The notes below the pieces were generated by a model. That model was not told the DNA's origin, searched no databases, and saw only the letters and a program-made list of their open reading frames with translations. From Mortierella sp. BCC40632 (lineage: Eukaryota > Mortierellomycota > Mortierellomycetes > Mortierellales > Mortierellaceae), in contig WAEK01000003.1 in the NCBI GenBank assembly GCA_011634665.1, positions 874,001 through 938,000 on the forward strand: a stretch of DNA of 64,000 bases, in the 5' to 3' direction. The translations under genes were made by a program, and so were the position numbers. Shown one piece after another: positions 47,829-59,839 of this stretch (within the stretch, counting starts at the first letter, position 1; every line of letters starts with the position of its first letter).

Positions 47829-50385
47829 TCAAAGTAGCCTCCGAGGGGCCGCCTTTGGTCGACTTTCCGCGTGGTTGAGCGCTTTGGCGATCGAACTATG
47901 CAATGGCTTCATCATCTAACAAGAGAGCACGACCATGGAACCAATGTTAATTAACTTTTGAGAGGGAAAAATAACTTGCGATCCAGTGAACGGCAAATGT
48001 TCAACGCCAGGCACCTACCATCTTCATGCCATCCAAACACTCTCCGCCAAGAGAGCTAGCCTGGATCATAAGTGACTTGATGTTCTCGTCTCGAATCTTC
48101 TTGAGTGACTCGACCATTCTCTGGTGCTTGGCTACTTTGTCCATGCCCGTGGAAGCCCAAAAGTGTCGAAGGATTTCATTGCCTGCCGCATGACAAGACA
48201 AAGCTTCCTGATAGAGTAGTGGAGGCAGTAGTTGAGCTATGTCATGATCAAAGAGAGGAAGGGGACATTAATTTCAAAGAAACCTCTTCCCAGAAGCTTT
48301 TACGAGCAAATAACTGAGTTCAAAACGAAACTTACATCCATCCTTTGGTGGCATCATCTTTGCTCGATTTGCTTTGACGCTCTTCATTAGTGTGTCAAAT
48401 GTAGACTCTGGAAAAGTGAATGGCTGCAGACATGGAGGGAGGAAATCAAGTTTATCTTGGTTAGAGACACCCAAATGCAGTATGGTCCACAACAGGATAT
48501 CCGAGATAAATAGAGGAAAGAGGGATGTACCTTATTGAGCTCGACTTGGTTATGAGTAAAGTCATCATAGAATCGTCGAAGTATATCAGCAGGATCCTAA
48601 AAAGTAAAATCGGTTACACAGAGAGTCAGTAAGCTATTCCTCTAGTCGATCGACTTGTATCTATCATAAAATACATCCACACACGTACCTGATCGTCAGA
48701 GATCTTGGAGCTCCTCATGCTGCCTCCTTGACTCTCGAAATAACGTCGTGTATCCTGAATATCCAACGTGATCCTGGCGACTTCCTTCTGCCCTTGAAGA
48801 TCTTCGAGAAGTGTTGCTCTTTCCACGCCATTCATCTAGGTTCGAGGAGGAGAGAGGGCTTTCTTAGTCTTTTGGTTCAAATCTTCATATATCACTTCTT
48901 AGACAGGCTGTAATACATACATTCAATCCTTCGTTGACTTGCTTCTTGGGTGGTCCCACCGTAGAATTCAACACCCTCTGAGCATAACGATTGAACCGTC
49001 GAATCAGGGGCATAGCTTCTTTCGATTCCTTTGTCTTGCCAGCAGCCATGGTACTATCGGGAGTGGTATATGGTTCAAAATGATCCTCTTCTGTCGTACT
49101 CAGATCCACCAGTTTGTTGATATGATCCAATTTGATCCGCTTTGGGGCTGCCTTGGTTTCTTCTTCATCTTCTTCCAATGCCTTGTCAAAGATCTCATCA
49201 TCCGGTTCATTGGCGCCTCGTCCGGATCGACTCCTGTGAAAGAATCTCGATTGGAAATATCGCTTCCAGAATTCAGCTTCTGATAATTTGTCGGGTACAT
49301 AGGTATCATATGCTCGTTTAACTAGAGGGGAAATTACACGTTAGAGGGAGGCAAGTTTTTTTTTTTTTTAAAAAAAAAAAAAAAAGCAGCTATCAACCAT
49401 CAATATGCCTCAAGGCTTTCCCGCCAAAGAAACAAAGAAAAGGGACCTACTAGAAGGGTATTGCTGGCAGACAGAGTGAATCACTTGAGGAGTCATCACA
49501 TACTTGACATCGTTACTCTCTCCTGTCTCAGGCTTTAAATCCAACCATGCCGACGATTGACCTTTCTGTTGTTGATCCATCACCGTCTTGTTTCGAAGGA
49601 GATGTTTCCGAGTCTCCCAGAATTCTTCTTCCGTCACATGTTTACCCATGACCAGATCTTTGTGAAGGGCTGCCAAATCCTTGTTTTGTTTGAGTAACTC
49701 GAATCGGATTTTAAGCTCTGCAGAATGACCACTACCGATGGCCCCTTTGCGAGGAGCTCCATTTCCCATCCTAGATTGTGCTAGCATCCTTGGCGTTCCA
49801 GGAGCACTGATATCAGAGACTGCAGGTGATGAAGCTCCAGAGGCTCCACTGGGTGTGGGCGCATTGCTGGGGGCTAAGGTACGTTGTTGTCGCTGCTGAA
49901 TCACTGTCGAAATCCCGTCCTTGAAATCATTCCGCTCCTTCAGCGCCGTTGCGGATGAAAAGACAAAGTTGTGGCTAGTATCCGGTCTAATCTCAGCAAT
50001 CTTTAGTTTGGCCTTCTCGGCACCCTCCGCATTGACGAAAAGACCTATCGATTATGACGCGCGTATAATCGAGTGAGAGAAAAAAAAAAAAAGCGGAAAG
50101 ACCAAGCAAGGATACATAAATAAGAGGGACTCAGCAGTCATACAAGGGTATTTAACGTAGAGATGGTGGAATCCAAGAGATGTCCCTTTGTCAAGTGCAA
50201 TGGATCACAAGGAAATGGGCATCACCTTTTATATCATCATGCTTAACAGACACGGTGGGTGCCATGGCTCCTTGTTGTACCCATGCCAGACGTCTATTCG
50301 TGAGGTAAATGGTTCCAGGCCTATTTCGGAACTGGGCCTGAGCCTGTAATGTGATGGTCTCTCCGGCTTCCCACATGGAGCTCAT
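47829..50385 (-). CDS. TFB1: TFIIH core subunit Tfb1/p62
   Basis: Eight exons (50385-50226, 50044-49451, 49321-48921, 48835-48689, 48596-48531, 48423-48336, 48236-48019, 47915-47829) encode 586 aa. The N-terminal PH-like domain (about 1-110) includes TIYLTNRRLAWVQ and ends near HNFVFSS. Two BSD domains follow: DLVMGKHVTEEEFWETRKHL and VPDKLSEAEFWKRYFQSRFF. The C-terminal helical part has LLYQEALSCHAAGNEILRHF and QRMVESLKKIRDENIKSLMI, as in fungal Tfb1. The subunit links TFIIH to activators and to Rad4/XPC in repair. All introns are short. The last exon of 28 codons is basic and is the least certain part. Confidence 0.93.
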
Positions 50386-50914
50386 GGTCCAACACCTTTA
50401 TCTTTAAATTTCTCGAAGGGTTAGACGGAAAGAAGTCTGATGCATCCCATGGAAAAATTGATGGCGTTTCGAGCCTCAAAAGAGGTCAAAAGATGCCTCC
50501 CCTCCCCCTCCTCTTCCTCCATTGCTAACAAAAGCCCCTTAAATCTATATCCGCCGCGCAGAAGCGCTGCAATTATCTCGGCCAGCCGGACATGGTCTCA
50601 GACTCTAGTACAGACTTGTGTAACTGGAAGCATTGCTCTGGTCCAAGTATACACCTTTCATCGAGGTCAGTTTAAAAGCTCAGTATTGGGGTTGTCATTG
50701 TCAATGGAAATAGTCAAGTGTTGGTAAAAGAAAAGAAAGAAAAAGAAAAAAAAAAGCCGAGATAAAGAGGAGGAGTTTGGTCAAAATGTCTTTATATGTT
50801 ACGATGTTGTTACTATTTGTCTCCAGCACCACCTCGTTCCCCCCTCAAGTTTCGTTTTAAAAAAGCTGTTCTCTGACTGGACTCAGTTCGCTTTTCTTCG
50901 CCATCTTATTTCCA
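50386..50914. other. Intergenic region between TFB1 and RPB6
   Basis: The TFB1 promoter and RPB6 3' end. An A-rich stretch lies near 50727-50755. No gene is seen. Confidence 0.55.
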
Positions 50915-51880
50915 TTATGGAAGAATCATCTCAGAGACTTCCCAGTCTTCGTATGTGTTGTCTGGCAAATATCTCCTGACGATCAAGGGGATCATTCTGT
51001 TGTTCAACTCCTTCATTGCAATGTTCAACGAATCCGTCTCGCCCTCCAGATCAACAAGAACTGGTGCATTCATACTGTATGGTGGGTGTCGAAAAAGGAA
51101 GAGAATGAGAGAGTGAGAGAGTAATGTTAGAAAAGGAGAGAGTAAAAAAAGCAAGAGAAAACAACTCCCTGGACATTTCAACGGATCACTGCTCTGTCTG
51201 CTTCATACCTGATTTGAAGTGCGCGGGCACCGAGGATTCGTGCGCGCTCGTACTTTGTCATATAGGGTGTTGTGGTACGATCCTCCTTTGCGACAGCCTT
51301 GGGGGGTGTGACATTGAACCCATCGACCTTTCCAATCTCGACTCTTTCTTTTCTCTGTATAGATAAAAAATAATGGTCAACCAGTATTAGCAATTGTTTA
51401 AAGCAAGGGAAGCATTGGTTCTCCTTCTAGACTTGCAATAGGCATGAGCATGAGAAGGCAAAGCTTCAAAAGACAATAGAAGGAAAGAAAAAAATACTTA
51501 CAGTTCCATCACGGTCCTCCTCCATGAGCTCTGGCTCCATCTCATCGTACTCCTCCTCCTCAGGACCGACACTAGTGTAGAACGAATCGGTATTAGTCCC
51601 AATGTAAGCTTGTGTCCATTGCCGAAGAGTCTGACCCTGCCAGGAAAAAAAAGAAGAGCTATCCTCATCAACCAAATCCAAATGGTTGACTGCATTGCTT
51701 TCTTTCTTTCTTTTCTTTCTGTCTTTCTTTCATTCATTCTTTTCCTTCACTTCATATTTCCGCTCCTGGGTAGGAAAAGGGGAGAAGAGAAGGGGGGCCT
51801 CATTATGTCTACATAAAGCAAAGCAACTAAACATACGGGTATCCGTCATTGTAGTCTTCGGTCTCGTCGTAGTCTGACAT
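50915..51880 (-). CDS. RPO26: RNA polymerase I, II and III common subunit Rpb6/ABC23
   Basis: Four exons (51880-51837, 51571-51502, 51354-51209, 51074-50915) encode 139 aa. The N-terminus is short and very acidic ([13 protein letters not shown], then [16 protein letters not shown]). The Rpb6/omega fold follows: [20 protein letters not shown], then the exon junction, then [40 protein letters not shown] and the end. The subunit is shared by all three nuclear RNA polymerases and clamps the largest subunit. The acidic N-terminus is a normal family trait. It is tandem with TFB1. Confidence 0.95.
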
Positions 51881-52333
51881 TGTCAAGTCGCTTGTGTAGA
51901 GTTGATTGGCAAGGTGTAGAGCTCTGGATGGACACTCATTTCTGACCTGTTATTGCCAAAAAAAAATTACGTGGCTTAGTCAAGAGGACCACATTTGGCT
52001 CAAGCAAAAAAAAAAAAAAAAAAGAAAAGAAAGCTGAGAGGAACATGAGAAACGTTTGAGCTTACATTGGGCAAAGCACAACGATGCTTCTCTTTCATCC
52101 ATGAAGGAAGAGGTGCCTCCTATTCACTTTTGAACAGAGTGAAGCCATAGCCAGACCCTTGTAGCCATAAAATTAGGGGTTTGTCTTGTAATGTTTGGCT
52201 ACTATACACGGCCAACTACCGCTGTTCCATATTTGACAAAAAGTGGAGAAAAGGTTTGATAGGTCGATTCATTACATTACTACATGGCGATGGACGGTTA
52301 AGAAAAAAAAAAAAAAAACTATATGAGAGCTGT

Positions 52334-55300
52334 CTACAGATCACCAATCCCTTCCATGTCTTCAAACTGACTTGTCAAGAAATCAAGCTCTTCTGGGTTG
52401 GATTGGAGAGCCTGATAAATATGATGAGGTGTCAATAGTTTGTCTACTACCTGGACTCCATTGCCCTCGTCACTGTCACCTCCTTGCTTATTTACACCTC
52501 TTGCTCCGGTCTTCGGGACCTGGTCATCATCGTCATCAGAATCATTCAGGTCATCTAGCTCCATCATGATGGAGCCAGGCCCCTTCTCGTCCTCCATTTC
52601 CTTTCGGTGGATATCGATCGCCTTGGACAGAACGCGGCCCAAGAAGGCCTTCGTTGCTTGAACCAACAGTCCTCCAACGATCGCTCGAGGTGCAATGGGT
52701 TCAGGGACGGTTTCAAGACCCGGCGTATTAAGAAGACGCTCCTGCTCCTCGTCCCTTTCACGCAGACCTGACCTCGCACCAGCGCCAACTACTCCAGAAG
52801 TGCTTCCTCCATCTAGTGAAAGTGTCTTGAGCTTAAGTTCATCCATCACCGATAATACCCAGTCGATCTCGGATCTTCGGCCTTTGTAGACTTCTATCCT
52901 TTGGAATGCATCTGAAAGCTCTTTCACTTTGGCGGGTTCTACGTTCTCGGTGATCGGCTCAGATCCATCTTGATGTCCTGCAGTCGACTGAGTCTGTGGA
53001 GTCGCTACTGGAGTCGAGGCGGGCAATGGCAACTCCACATCACCAATATCCAAGTCCATCATAGAATCGTCCTGGATCTGTGGTGGTGGTGGTTGCCGCT
53101 GCTCTTGAAGCATCATCCTCTCAAAGCTCGATAGGGGTCGTCCATTCTGGTCAACAATTCCACACCCCTTCAACAAATCGAGTGCAAATTTGTTCCTTGT
53201 CCTGGAGGTCAACAATGACAAAAGTAATCCTTCATCTTCCGTAATATCCTTGACTGAATAAAACCGTGGGTGGTGTGGGCAGTGTGGGATCCTCTCGCCA
53301 TTATCTTCGTTCAGTACCACATGTTCAGAAACACTTCCTGCCATGCCTAGCGCACCGTCGCGGTGTTGTTTCCAGAATGATCCACAGACTTTACAGTACG
53401 TCAAAGTCGCTTCTTTGGTGCGTCTTCGCATCGGCATCCCTTCCTCTTTCATTGTTGTGTCATTGACGCTGATAGTGGCAGTGCCCTTGGTGAGGGTCGA
53501 ACTCTCCTCCGCTGTCCTCAACGATGCTGAATTAGCACCGGTTGGTTCGAGTCGCTTGATATCATCCTGGACCTCATGTGTTTTCAAAAGTGACATGGAT
53601 GATAATGTGTCCTGGAGTTCACGTTCATCGTCATCAAAGCTGTCCACCATAGCCGCCTCTGCAGAGCCGGGGGCGAAATTGTTGGTTTGGTGGGCGGTGG
53701 CACTGCTGTTGGAGGATGATGATTTGGATTTTGCTTGAGAGGGTCTTGGTGTCAAAAAGCCGGTATTTCGGTCGAGCTCCAGATCCACATATCTCTCTCG
53801 TCCATGTACCTGTCTTCCGCAATGTGTAGGATCCAACTAAAAAAAAAAAAAAAAATGGAGTGTCGACGCGAGTCAGTTTATCGGTCCTCACACACATTCG
53901 TTTAGCGAGAGCGAGCTCGAGCGCTTCGAAAAAAAGAGATCCAATCTTACCGCTAAGCGATGGTACACCTCGACAGGCTTATTTCGCGCATCGTGGAAAA
54001 ATAGCCGGACCTTGATCTGCGTCTCCCCCCAAGCATATCGACTCAGATGGAAAGGAGCTTCTGCAACTGTGATCACATCGTTTGGTTTGTAACTCTCATG
54101 CAGATGGAATTCGACTTTGGAAACATATGCAGTAATATCCTCCGGCTTGGGTGCTCCATCGACGTAAATCATCCACTTGTATGGGAACTCGCGCAGCCGT
54201 GGATCCCGTTTATCGTCCGGAATATATTTGGAGACATTTCCAACTACAATTCGTCGCTTCACATAGAACCGGGAACCAACAGTGTCTAGAGGTGCTGGCA
54301 GGCCGGACTGGATAGGCGTGTGACCGAATGAGATGATGGGTGGATGGTGAGATGGTTCAGGTTCTGTTGGTGTATGGTCGCTTGGTGTCGCTGCTGTCAC
54401 ATTTTGGGCCTGTACTAATGATGAGGGTGTCGTGGGTATTGAGACTCCAGGAATGGTAGTCGAAGGAGTTGATGGTTGAGAGATTTCATGTTCGTTCATT
54501 AAAGGGTGGATAGCAGGACTGGACGCCCGTGAACTGGCTGCACTCGATAGTCTACTACCTGGGCCCTTATTCGTGTCCGTTATAGAGGTTTCTGTGGCAG
54601 GTTGAACGCTGGGTCGAGGTGTAGAGATTCCGGGAGTAATTCGGTTACCACCATAACCATTTACACTACTCTGATCCACCCTTCTGGTGAACTGTGTTTG
54701 AGGAGAAGGAGCCTGACTGACACTGCCATACTTTCGCATAGGCCCTTTTCCTGCATGAAACGGTGGGGCCGTCTCGCTGCCGCTAATATCTTCTGATCCG
54801 TCACTATCCACCATCTTGAGCTGGGATCCAGCCGATGGTCTCGATCCTGGTTTGCCCTTTTGAGGTCTATTAAGACTGAGCGCGAGTGACGACCTTCTCC
54901 TCTTTCCTGATCCCGGGCCTTCGCCTCCAGATCCAGCCCCATCCGACGTATCCGACTCGCTTTCTGAACCCGCATTCGAGGAGGTATTTCCGGATGCATT
55001 GCTGCTCTTTCGTTGAGCTGGAACGGGTGTTGTGGCAGATAGAGATTGAGTGCCACCTCGTACACGACCGTCTTCCGTCTCCAGATCCACTGCCTCGTCG
55101 TAGGTCTTGATTGTTGGCTAGAAAGGATCAGGCAAAAGGATTAAATAAATGAGTATTTCGTTCAAATGATTTGGTTGAGAGGAATAACAGAGCGAGCAGC
55201 CTACCTTTGGAAACTCATGGCTGCCGAGTTGGTCACTATTTGAAAAAGAAGATGGTTCGTTTTTCCTCATGTCAATCCACAGCATATTCCCAAATAAAAA

Positions 55301-56632
55301 AACAAACTGATACACAATGAGAAAATCCAAGAATGGCCACATGGAAAAATAGATGATGTGGAGAACGTACGTTGCGCCAATAGAACTGAAGACGACCTTG
55401 GTTCGACATGGGTGGTCCAAAGGTACTTCACTTGAAGGCTATTCGACAAATAAAACCAGTAAAAATAACCATGGGAGGTGGGTCAATTCAAAGCGTTGAG
55501 ACTCCAAGTCAAATGAGTCACCATCGCTTTTTTTTTTTTTTTTTTTTTCACGATTTTAAAATATTTAAATAAAAAGAAATAGCTTACCACCACGACTCCA
55601 CAATACCGCACGCCCTCTTCTGTATTCCTGAATACAAGCTTGTGTGAAAGTCGCATATGGTTGATAAGTCCCTGGATGCTTCCAAAATCATAACGTTCAC
55701 ATTTTGGACATCCAAGCCTATTAAGCATTATGTCAGAAGAAGGAAAGGTCAGAAACCCGAATTCCATCTGGTGTTCAATTCACGCATTCACAGGGTACCC
55801 AGGCAAGGAGGGGAAAAAAAAATACCTGACAAATTGTCCATCAGCTCTGACAGCATAGATAGCTTCTGGCATACGTGGCTCCCGCGAATAATTGGCAGCT
55901 GCTCTCCTGGCACTCTGACGCGTTCCTTGAGCAAACTGTTGTGACACGGGAATGTTGGCAGTGCGTGATACTCTTGAACTTCCATAAGGTGCTCCTTGCT
56001 TCTCTGTGTGTGAACAATGGTCAAGTCAAGAGAAAATAAGAACAATAGCATAAAGGACTATGAGTGCCTTGTTTGCCTTCTTGGGAGGAAGAGGAAGAAG
56101 AGGAGGAGGAGGTCGCAAAAAAGAGTGGTTTTGGGGGGAGAAGCATGTCATTACCACTTAGAACGGCATGTCGTAGGTCCTCCAGCATCCGCTCCGCTTT
56201 CATCAACTCTTGTTCAACCGTCATTCTCTCTGCATGCCTCAGCAGGATCTCTAGATCAAATTGATGGTCGATAATGTCGATCACCTTCTGACGCGTCCTG
56301 GCTCTTGACCTCTCTTCCGCATCCAGCTCCATTTCTGAACTCTCCAGATGAGTCTCATCAGTGCCACTGATATCTATTGCTGTGATGGAGGCTGATGATG
56401 CTGATGCCTGTGACGAATCAGAAGCGACCACTGTTGACCCATCCAATTTCATGGCTACGGTGGGTGGAGCCATTCCCTGCGGAAGAGTGGGAGGAAGAGC
56501 CTCTGGAACTGAGGAGGTGGTGGTCGAGGTCGATGGTAGAGTTGTTTGAGAGATACCGTCCACGACCAGAGGGTTCTGCGACATCAGGGAAGCTTCAGTG
56601 CCGTCAGTATTGTTCCCGGCCGACAGCGACAT
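52334..56632 (-). CDS. Large YEATS-domain chromatin reader with zinc-finger-like modules
   Basis: Seven exons (56632-56155, 56003-55826, 55717-55588, 55438-55371, 55235-55205, 55117-53951, 53836-52334) encode 1184 aa. In order there are a Ser/Thr-rich start, a helical segment (about 128-158), a C2H2-type finger (LGCPKCERYDF...GLINHMRLSH, about 218-243), a conserved CGVVV/SEVPLDHPC block and a long disordered Ser/Pro region. The YEATS domain (about 578-710) includes KWMIYVDGA, HESYKPNDV, APFHLSRYAWGE and VRLFFHD, with the aromatic Tyr and Trp of the acyl-lysine pocket. A second Cys/His cluster (YCKVCGSFWKQH, about 832) and a C-terminal helix follow. YEATS2 of the ATAC complex is the closest layout I know. 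ATG 56671 in the same frame is an alternative start. Confidence 0.88.
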
Positions 56633-56893
56633 GTCATAGAGAAAAAGGCAATGTGTCCAAAGCGCTGACAAGGAGAACGAGGGTGCAACCTGTTGGATGG
56701 AGGACGTGAGGAGAGGGGAAAGGGAAGGAGTCTCGTTTCTCTATTCATTGTTCTGTGGGATGTGATTCGCAGCAGTCACTCTGGGTGTTATTTTCTTTTT
56801 TTTTCTTTTTCGTTTTTTTAGAGCTGTTTGTCTGACCACCCAACCCTTACTCTCTCGTCCATTCAACAACAAAAGGACGACATCTCATCCACC
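56633..56893. promoter_or_regulatory. Bidirectional promoter, YEATS gene and REX4
   Basis: 261 bp separate the two starts. A TTTTC-rich tract lies at 56792-56820 on the REX4 side. No other motif stands out. Confidence 0.6.
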
Positions 56894-58166
56894 ATGGCCC
56901 CCAAACAGTCAACCCCTGGAAAGAAGCCCAGCAAAGCTAAAAGTACCGGAAAACCAAAACCTACTGCAACAAAGACAGACAAGACAACTGTGACCTCCTC
57001 GGTGGCTGCAAAGTCTGCCCCTTCTTCCAACTGGAAGAGTCTCCTTCAGTCAGTAAGTCATCCCGATCCCCCAGCATATAGTTTCTCCGCACCCTTTCCA
57101 AGCCTTTTAGTCATGCAATAGGCCATGAGACTCTTTGTCTTAAAATCATCTCCTATGATGGAGAGCCTTTGCCCTTTTCACTACATCCGACGATTAATTC
57201 AATGGTTTGGGCAACAATGGGTTTCCGTAGAAGATCAAGGCGGCACCAAGACAAGTTGTTCCTAGCAAAGGATCAAAGCGGAAGCATGATGCAATCTCTG
57301 GACCAGAAAAGGATGATTCAGCCGACCAATCGAGCTCAAAGGCCAGGAAACTAGACCTCAATTCAGAGAGAAAGCTCGACAGTACACAACTTTGGTTTGA
57401 CGATATTACTAAAGAGGACTTGGAAAAGGCATATGGAAAGTCGGGCGGAAAGTCAAAATCAGACTATGACCCAACCGAGACAGGAAAGAACAAGTAAGGG
57501 CACGGAAATTCCTGTATGCTAAAAGAAATTAAGTACGGTAAAACCAACCAGGCTCTGTCCCTTGGATGCTAATGATTCATTCCGCTCTTTCTTCTCTGGT
57601 GATTCTATATCAGGATCGGAAAATACATTGGAATCGATTGCGAAATGGTGGGTGTTGGTCCAGAAGGTGTCGAATCAGCATTGGCTCGAGTGTCTCTAGT
57701 CAACTTTCACGGAGTCACCGTTTTAGATCTCTACGTCAAACCAGCTGAAAGAGTTACAGATTTCAGAACCGCTGTCAGTGGTATCACGCCAAAGTTGCTC
57801 GCCAAGGCTATTCCCTTCAAGGATGCACAAAAGCAAGTCGCCGATATCATTCAAGACAGGATCGTGGTCGGACATGCCGTCCATAACGACTTTAAGGCAC
57901 TGCTGTTAGACCATCCTCAGAGGTTGATTCGTGATACTTCCAGATACCCAGCCTTCAGAGCTTTGGCCAAAGGCAGGACTCCAGCGCTGAAGAGATTGGC
58001 GTTTGAGATTCTAGGCATCAAAATTCAAGAAGGCTCTCACTCGTCCGTCGAGGATGCAAGGATAACCATTCTTCTTTACAGGAAACACAAGGAAGCATGG
58101 GATTCTTCCATTGCAGTCAAAGATAAGAGGAGAACTGAGAGGGCGACTAAGAATAAAAAAGAATAG
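56894..58166 (+). CDS. REX4: DEDDh 3'-5' RNA exonuclease Rex4
   Basis: Three exons (56894-57052, 57231-57493, 57614-58166) encode 324 aa. The start ACCATGG has a strong context. The N-terminal 135 residues are Lys/Ser-rich. The exonuclease fold has Exo I IGIDCEMVGVG (Asp and Glu), Exo II VVGHAVHNDFKALLL (Asp) and Exo III HSSVEDARITILLY (His and Asp). Conserved DTSRYPAF and LKRLAFEILGIKIQ sit between Exo II and Exo III. Yeast Rex4 acts on rRNA precursors, particularly the ITS1 region. The basic, disordered N-terminus suits nucleolar targeting. It converges on the JTB-family gene, about 145 bp apart. Confidence 0.94.
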
Positions 58167-58310
58167 TCGTTTCGGCTCACTTTGTAATAGAACATGACTG
58201 AGTTCTGTACGCTTCAATATGATACATTCCTGCTCGATGACTGTATTTAGACTTGACGTCTTTTGGAGTTGAGGTATTTGTTTCGTTTAATGGATATACT
58301 TCTGCGATTC

Positions 58311-59023
58311 TTAAGCAATGCCTATCCTCTTTGCCATTCGTCTATACTGAGCTGCAGCAAGCTTGCGCTTCCGCCACACGACCAGTACTCCTGAGAACAA
58401 TGCTAAAAAGATGTTGGTAGACTATCATCCATTGAGAAGAAAAAAAAAAACAAGAGTTCCGGTCAGCAAGTATGATCTAAATTTGATCCGCTCTGATATT
58501 CACTCGAAAGACACGGTCTGTTTGCTCATCTTTGCTTACAAAAAAATGAGCGAACCGCCTTGCTTCGACAGCCTTTACTCGCAAACAAGATTGGTATGTT
58601 GGGAGCTTCACTTTGAATTCTTCATTTTCTTCATTCTTTGGATCCTCAAACTTGCATTCGATCCGCTGACGATTGTGTGTCTCTCGACAAAAATCTTCCG
58701 TTTGCTAAAGGAAAAGAAAAAAAAAGAAAAAAATTGCATGATAATAAGTTTAGCGATTCTACGTGGTTGCTCCAGCCCAAAGTCATCAACTTTTGAATAG
58801 TGCGCTGACAAGGTCCTGTGACTTTTACAATTTGAAGGGCGCTGCAAGTATGACACTCTCCGATAACAGTGCAGGTATAGCGAGGGATATCAGTTTGTTG
58901 AGGATCTGTCGAGTGCTGTCTTTTGTTGTGGAGAAGGACTGGAAGCGAATTTGGAGATACTGGTCCTGAAGTGCCAGCAAAGACAGTGGTTAGGCTAAGC
59001 AGGTTTGGCCATTGGCACAGGAT

Positions 59024-59058
<35 letters not shown>

Positions 59059-59202
59059 AGTAAGGTGACATTGGCAACAGTAGTGGGCTAGTAAGGGGAA
59101 ATGACCTCCTGCTTATTACCATGATATGCTGAATAGAGCTATGAGAAATGCAATGACTTTTCTTTGATGGCCAAGGGGAGTTTGCCTTGGTACTGTTGGC
59201 AT
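58311..59202 (-). CDS. JTB: JTB-family type I membrane protein
   Basis: Four short exons (59202-59120, 58994-58829, 58704-58540, 58421-58311) encode 174 aa with phases 2, 0 and 0 matching. Exon 1 gives a signal peptide (KVIAFLIALFSISC). The lumenal part holds a Cys pattern like human JTB: YTCTVIGECHTCSALQ, then CRETHNRQRIEC, then YQSCLRVKAVEARRFAHFF. One transmembrane helix (IFLALFSGVLVVW) leads to a basic tail (RKRKLAAAQYRRMAKR), the JTB ending. Human JTB is an endomembrane protein linked to mitosis and growth, with no settled biochemical role. The plus-strand frames here lack any pattern. Introns are short, except intron 1, which contains a 30-nt A/T homopolymer. Identification rests on my reading of the Cys and transmembrane layout. 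Confidence 0.75.
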
Positions 59203-59386
59203 GACTGAGATGTGTGTGGTGCTTGATGCGAGAAGAGTGGTAAGTGAGAGAGTGAGAAAGATGATGTGCCAGCAAAACCAAGGAAAGAAAACCTGTCAGA
59301 TCACGTGTTACGTAAGTTTGTAGAAATCACTTCTCTCTGATCAGCAACATCCTTTCGTTCGATCTAATCCGTCAGCATCCGACAAA
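59203..59386. promoter_or_regulatory. Bidirectional promoter, JTB and uL11m, with E-box
   Basis: 184 bp separate the divergent starts. A palindromic CACGTG lies at 59302-59307, 80 bp before the uL11m start. It matches the site class read by bHLH proteins such as the one at 34533-36515, but a link is speculation. Confidence 0.55.
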
Positions 59387-59839
59387 ATGTCCAAGAAAGC
59401 ACCAGCTGCCGCCGCGTCTTTGCTTCGCCTGGTCGTCCCCGCAGGAAAGGCCACCCCTTCGCCACCCATCGGTCCAGCCCTTGGTCAGCGTGGTGTCAAG
59501 TCGATGGACTTTTGCAAACAGTTCAACGACCGCACCAAGAATGTTGATCCAGGCACGCCTCTTCCCGTGATCATCACCGTCAAGGGCGACCGCACCTTCA
59601 CCTTTGTCACAAAGTCTCCACCAACCAGTTTCTTCCTTAAGCGTGCTGCTGGCATTGAGAAGGGCGCCACCAACATTGGCAAAGATCACCCATTTGTAGG
59701 CAAGGTTAACTTGAAGCAGGTCTATGAGATTGCCAAGATTAAGCAGGCCGACGATGGTATGGGACACCTGTCCCTCAAGGGAATCTGCTCCGGAGTCATT
59801 GGAAGCGCAAGGTCCATGGGTATTGAGGTTGTCCCATAA
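59387..59839 (+). CDS. MRPL19: Mitochondrial ribosomal protein uL11m
   Basis: A single 150-residue exon. The N-terminus LLRLVVPAGKATPSPPIGPA, then ALGQRGV and FCKQFNDRTK, is the canonical L11 start. The rest follows bacterial L11 closely (TFVTKSPPTSFFLKRAAGIE, GKVNLKQVYEIAKIKQ, CSGVIGSARSMGIEV). The bacterial-type sequence and length (cytosolic uL11 is longer and different) place it in the mitochondrial ribosome, where it shapes the stalk base and the elongation-factor site. No cleavable presequence is obvious beyond the short SKKAPAAAASLL segment. Confidence 0.94.
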   Translation: MSKKAPAAAASLLRLVVPAGKATPSPPIGPALGQRGVKSMDFCKQFNDRTKNVDPGTPLPVIITVKGDRTFTFVTKSPPTSFFLKRAAGIEKGATNIGKDHPFVGKVNLKQVYEIAKIKQADDGMGHLSLKGICSGVIGSARSMGIEVVP

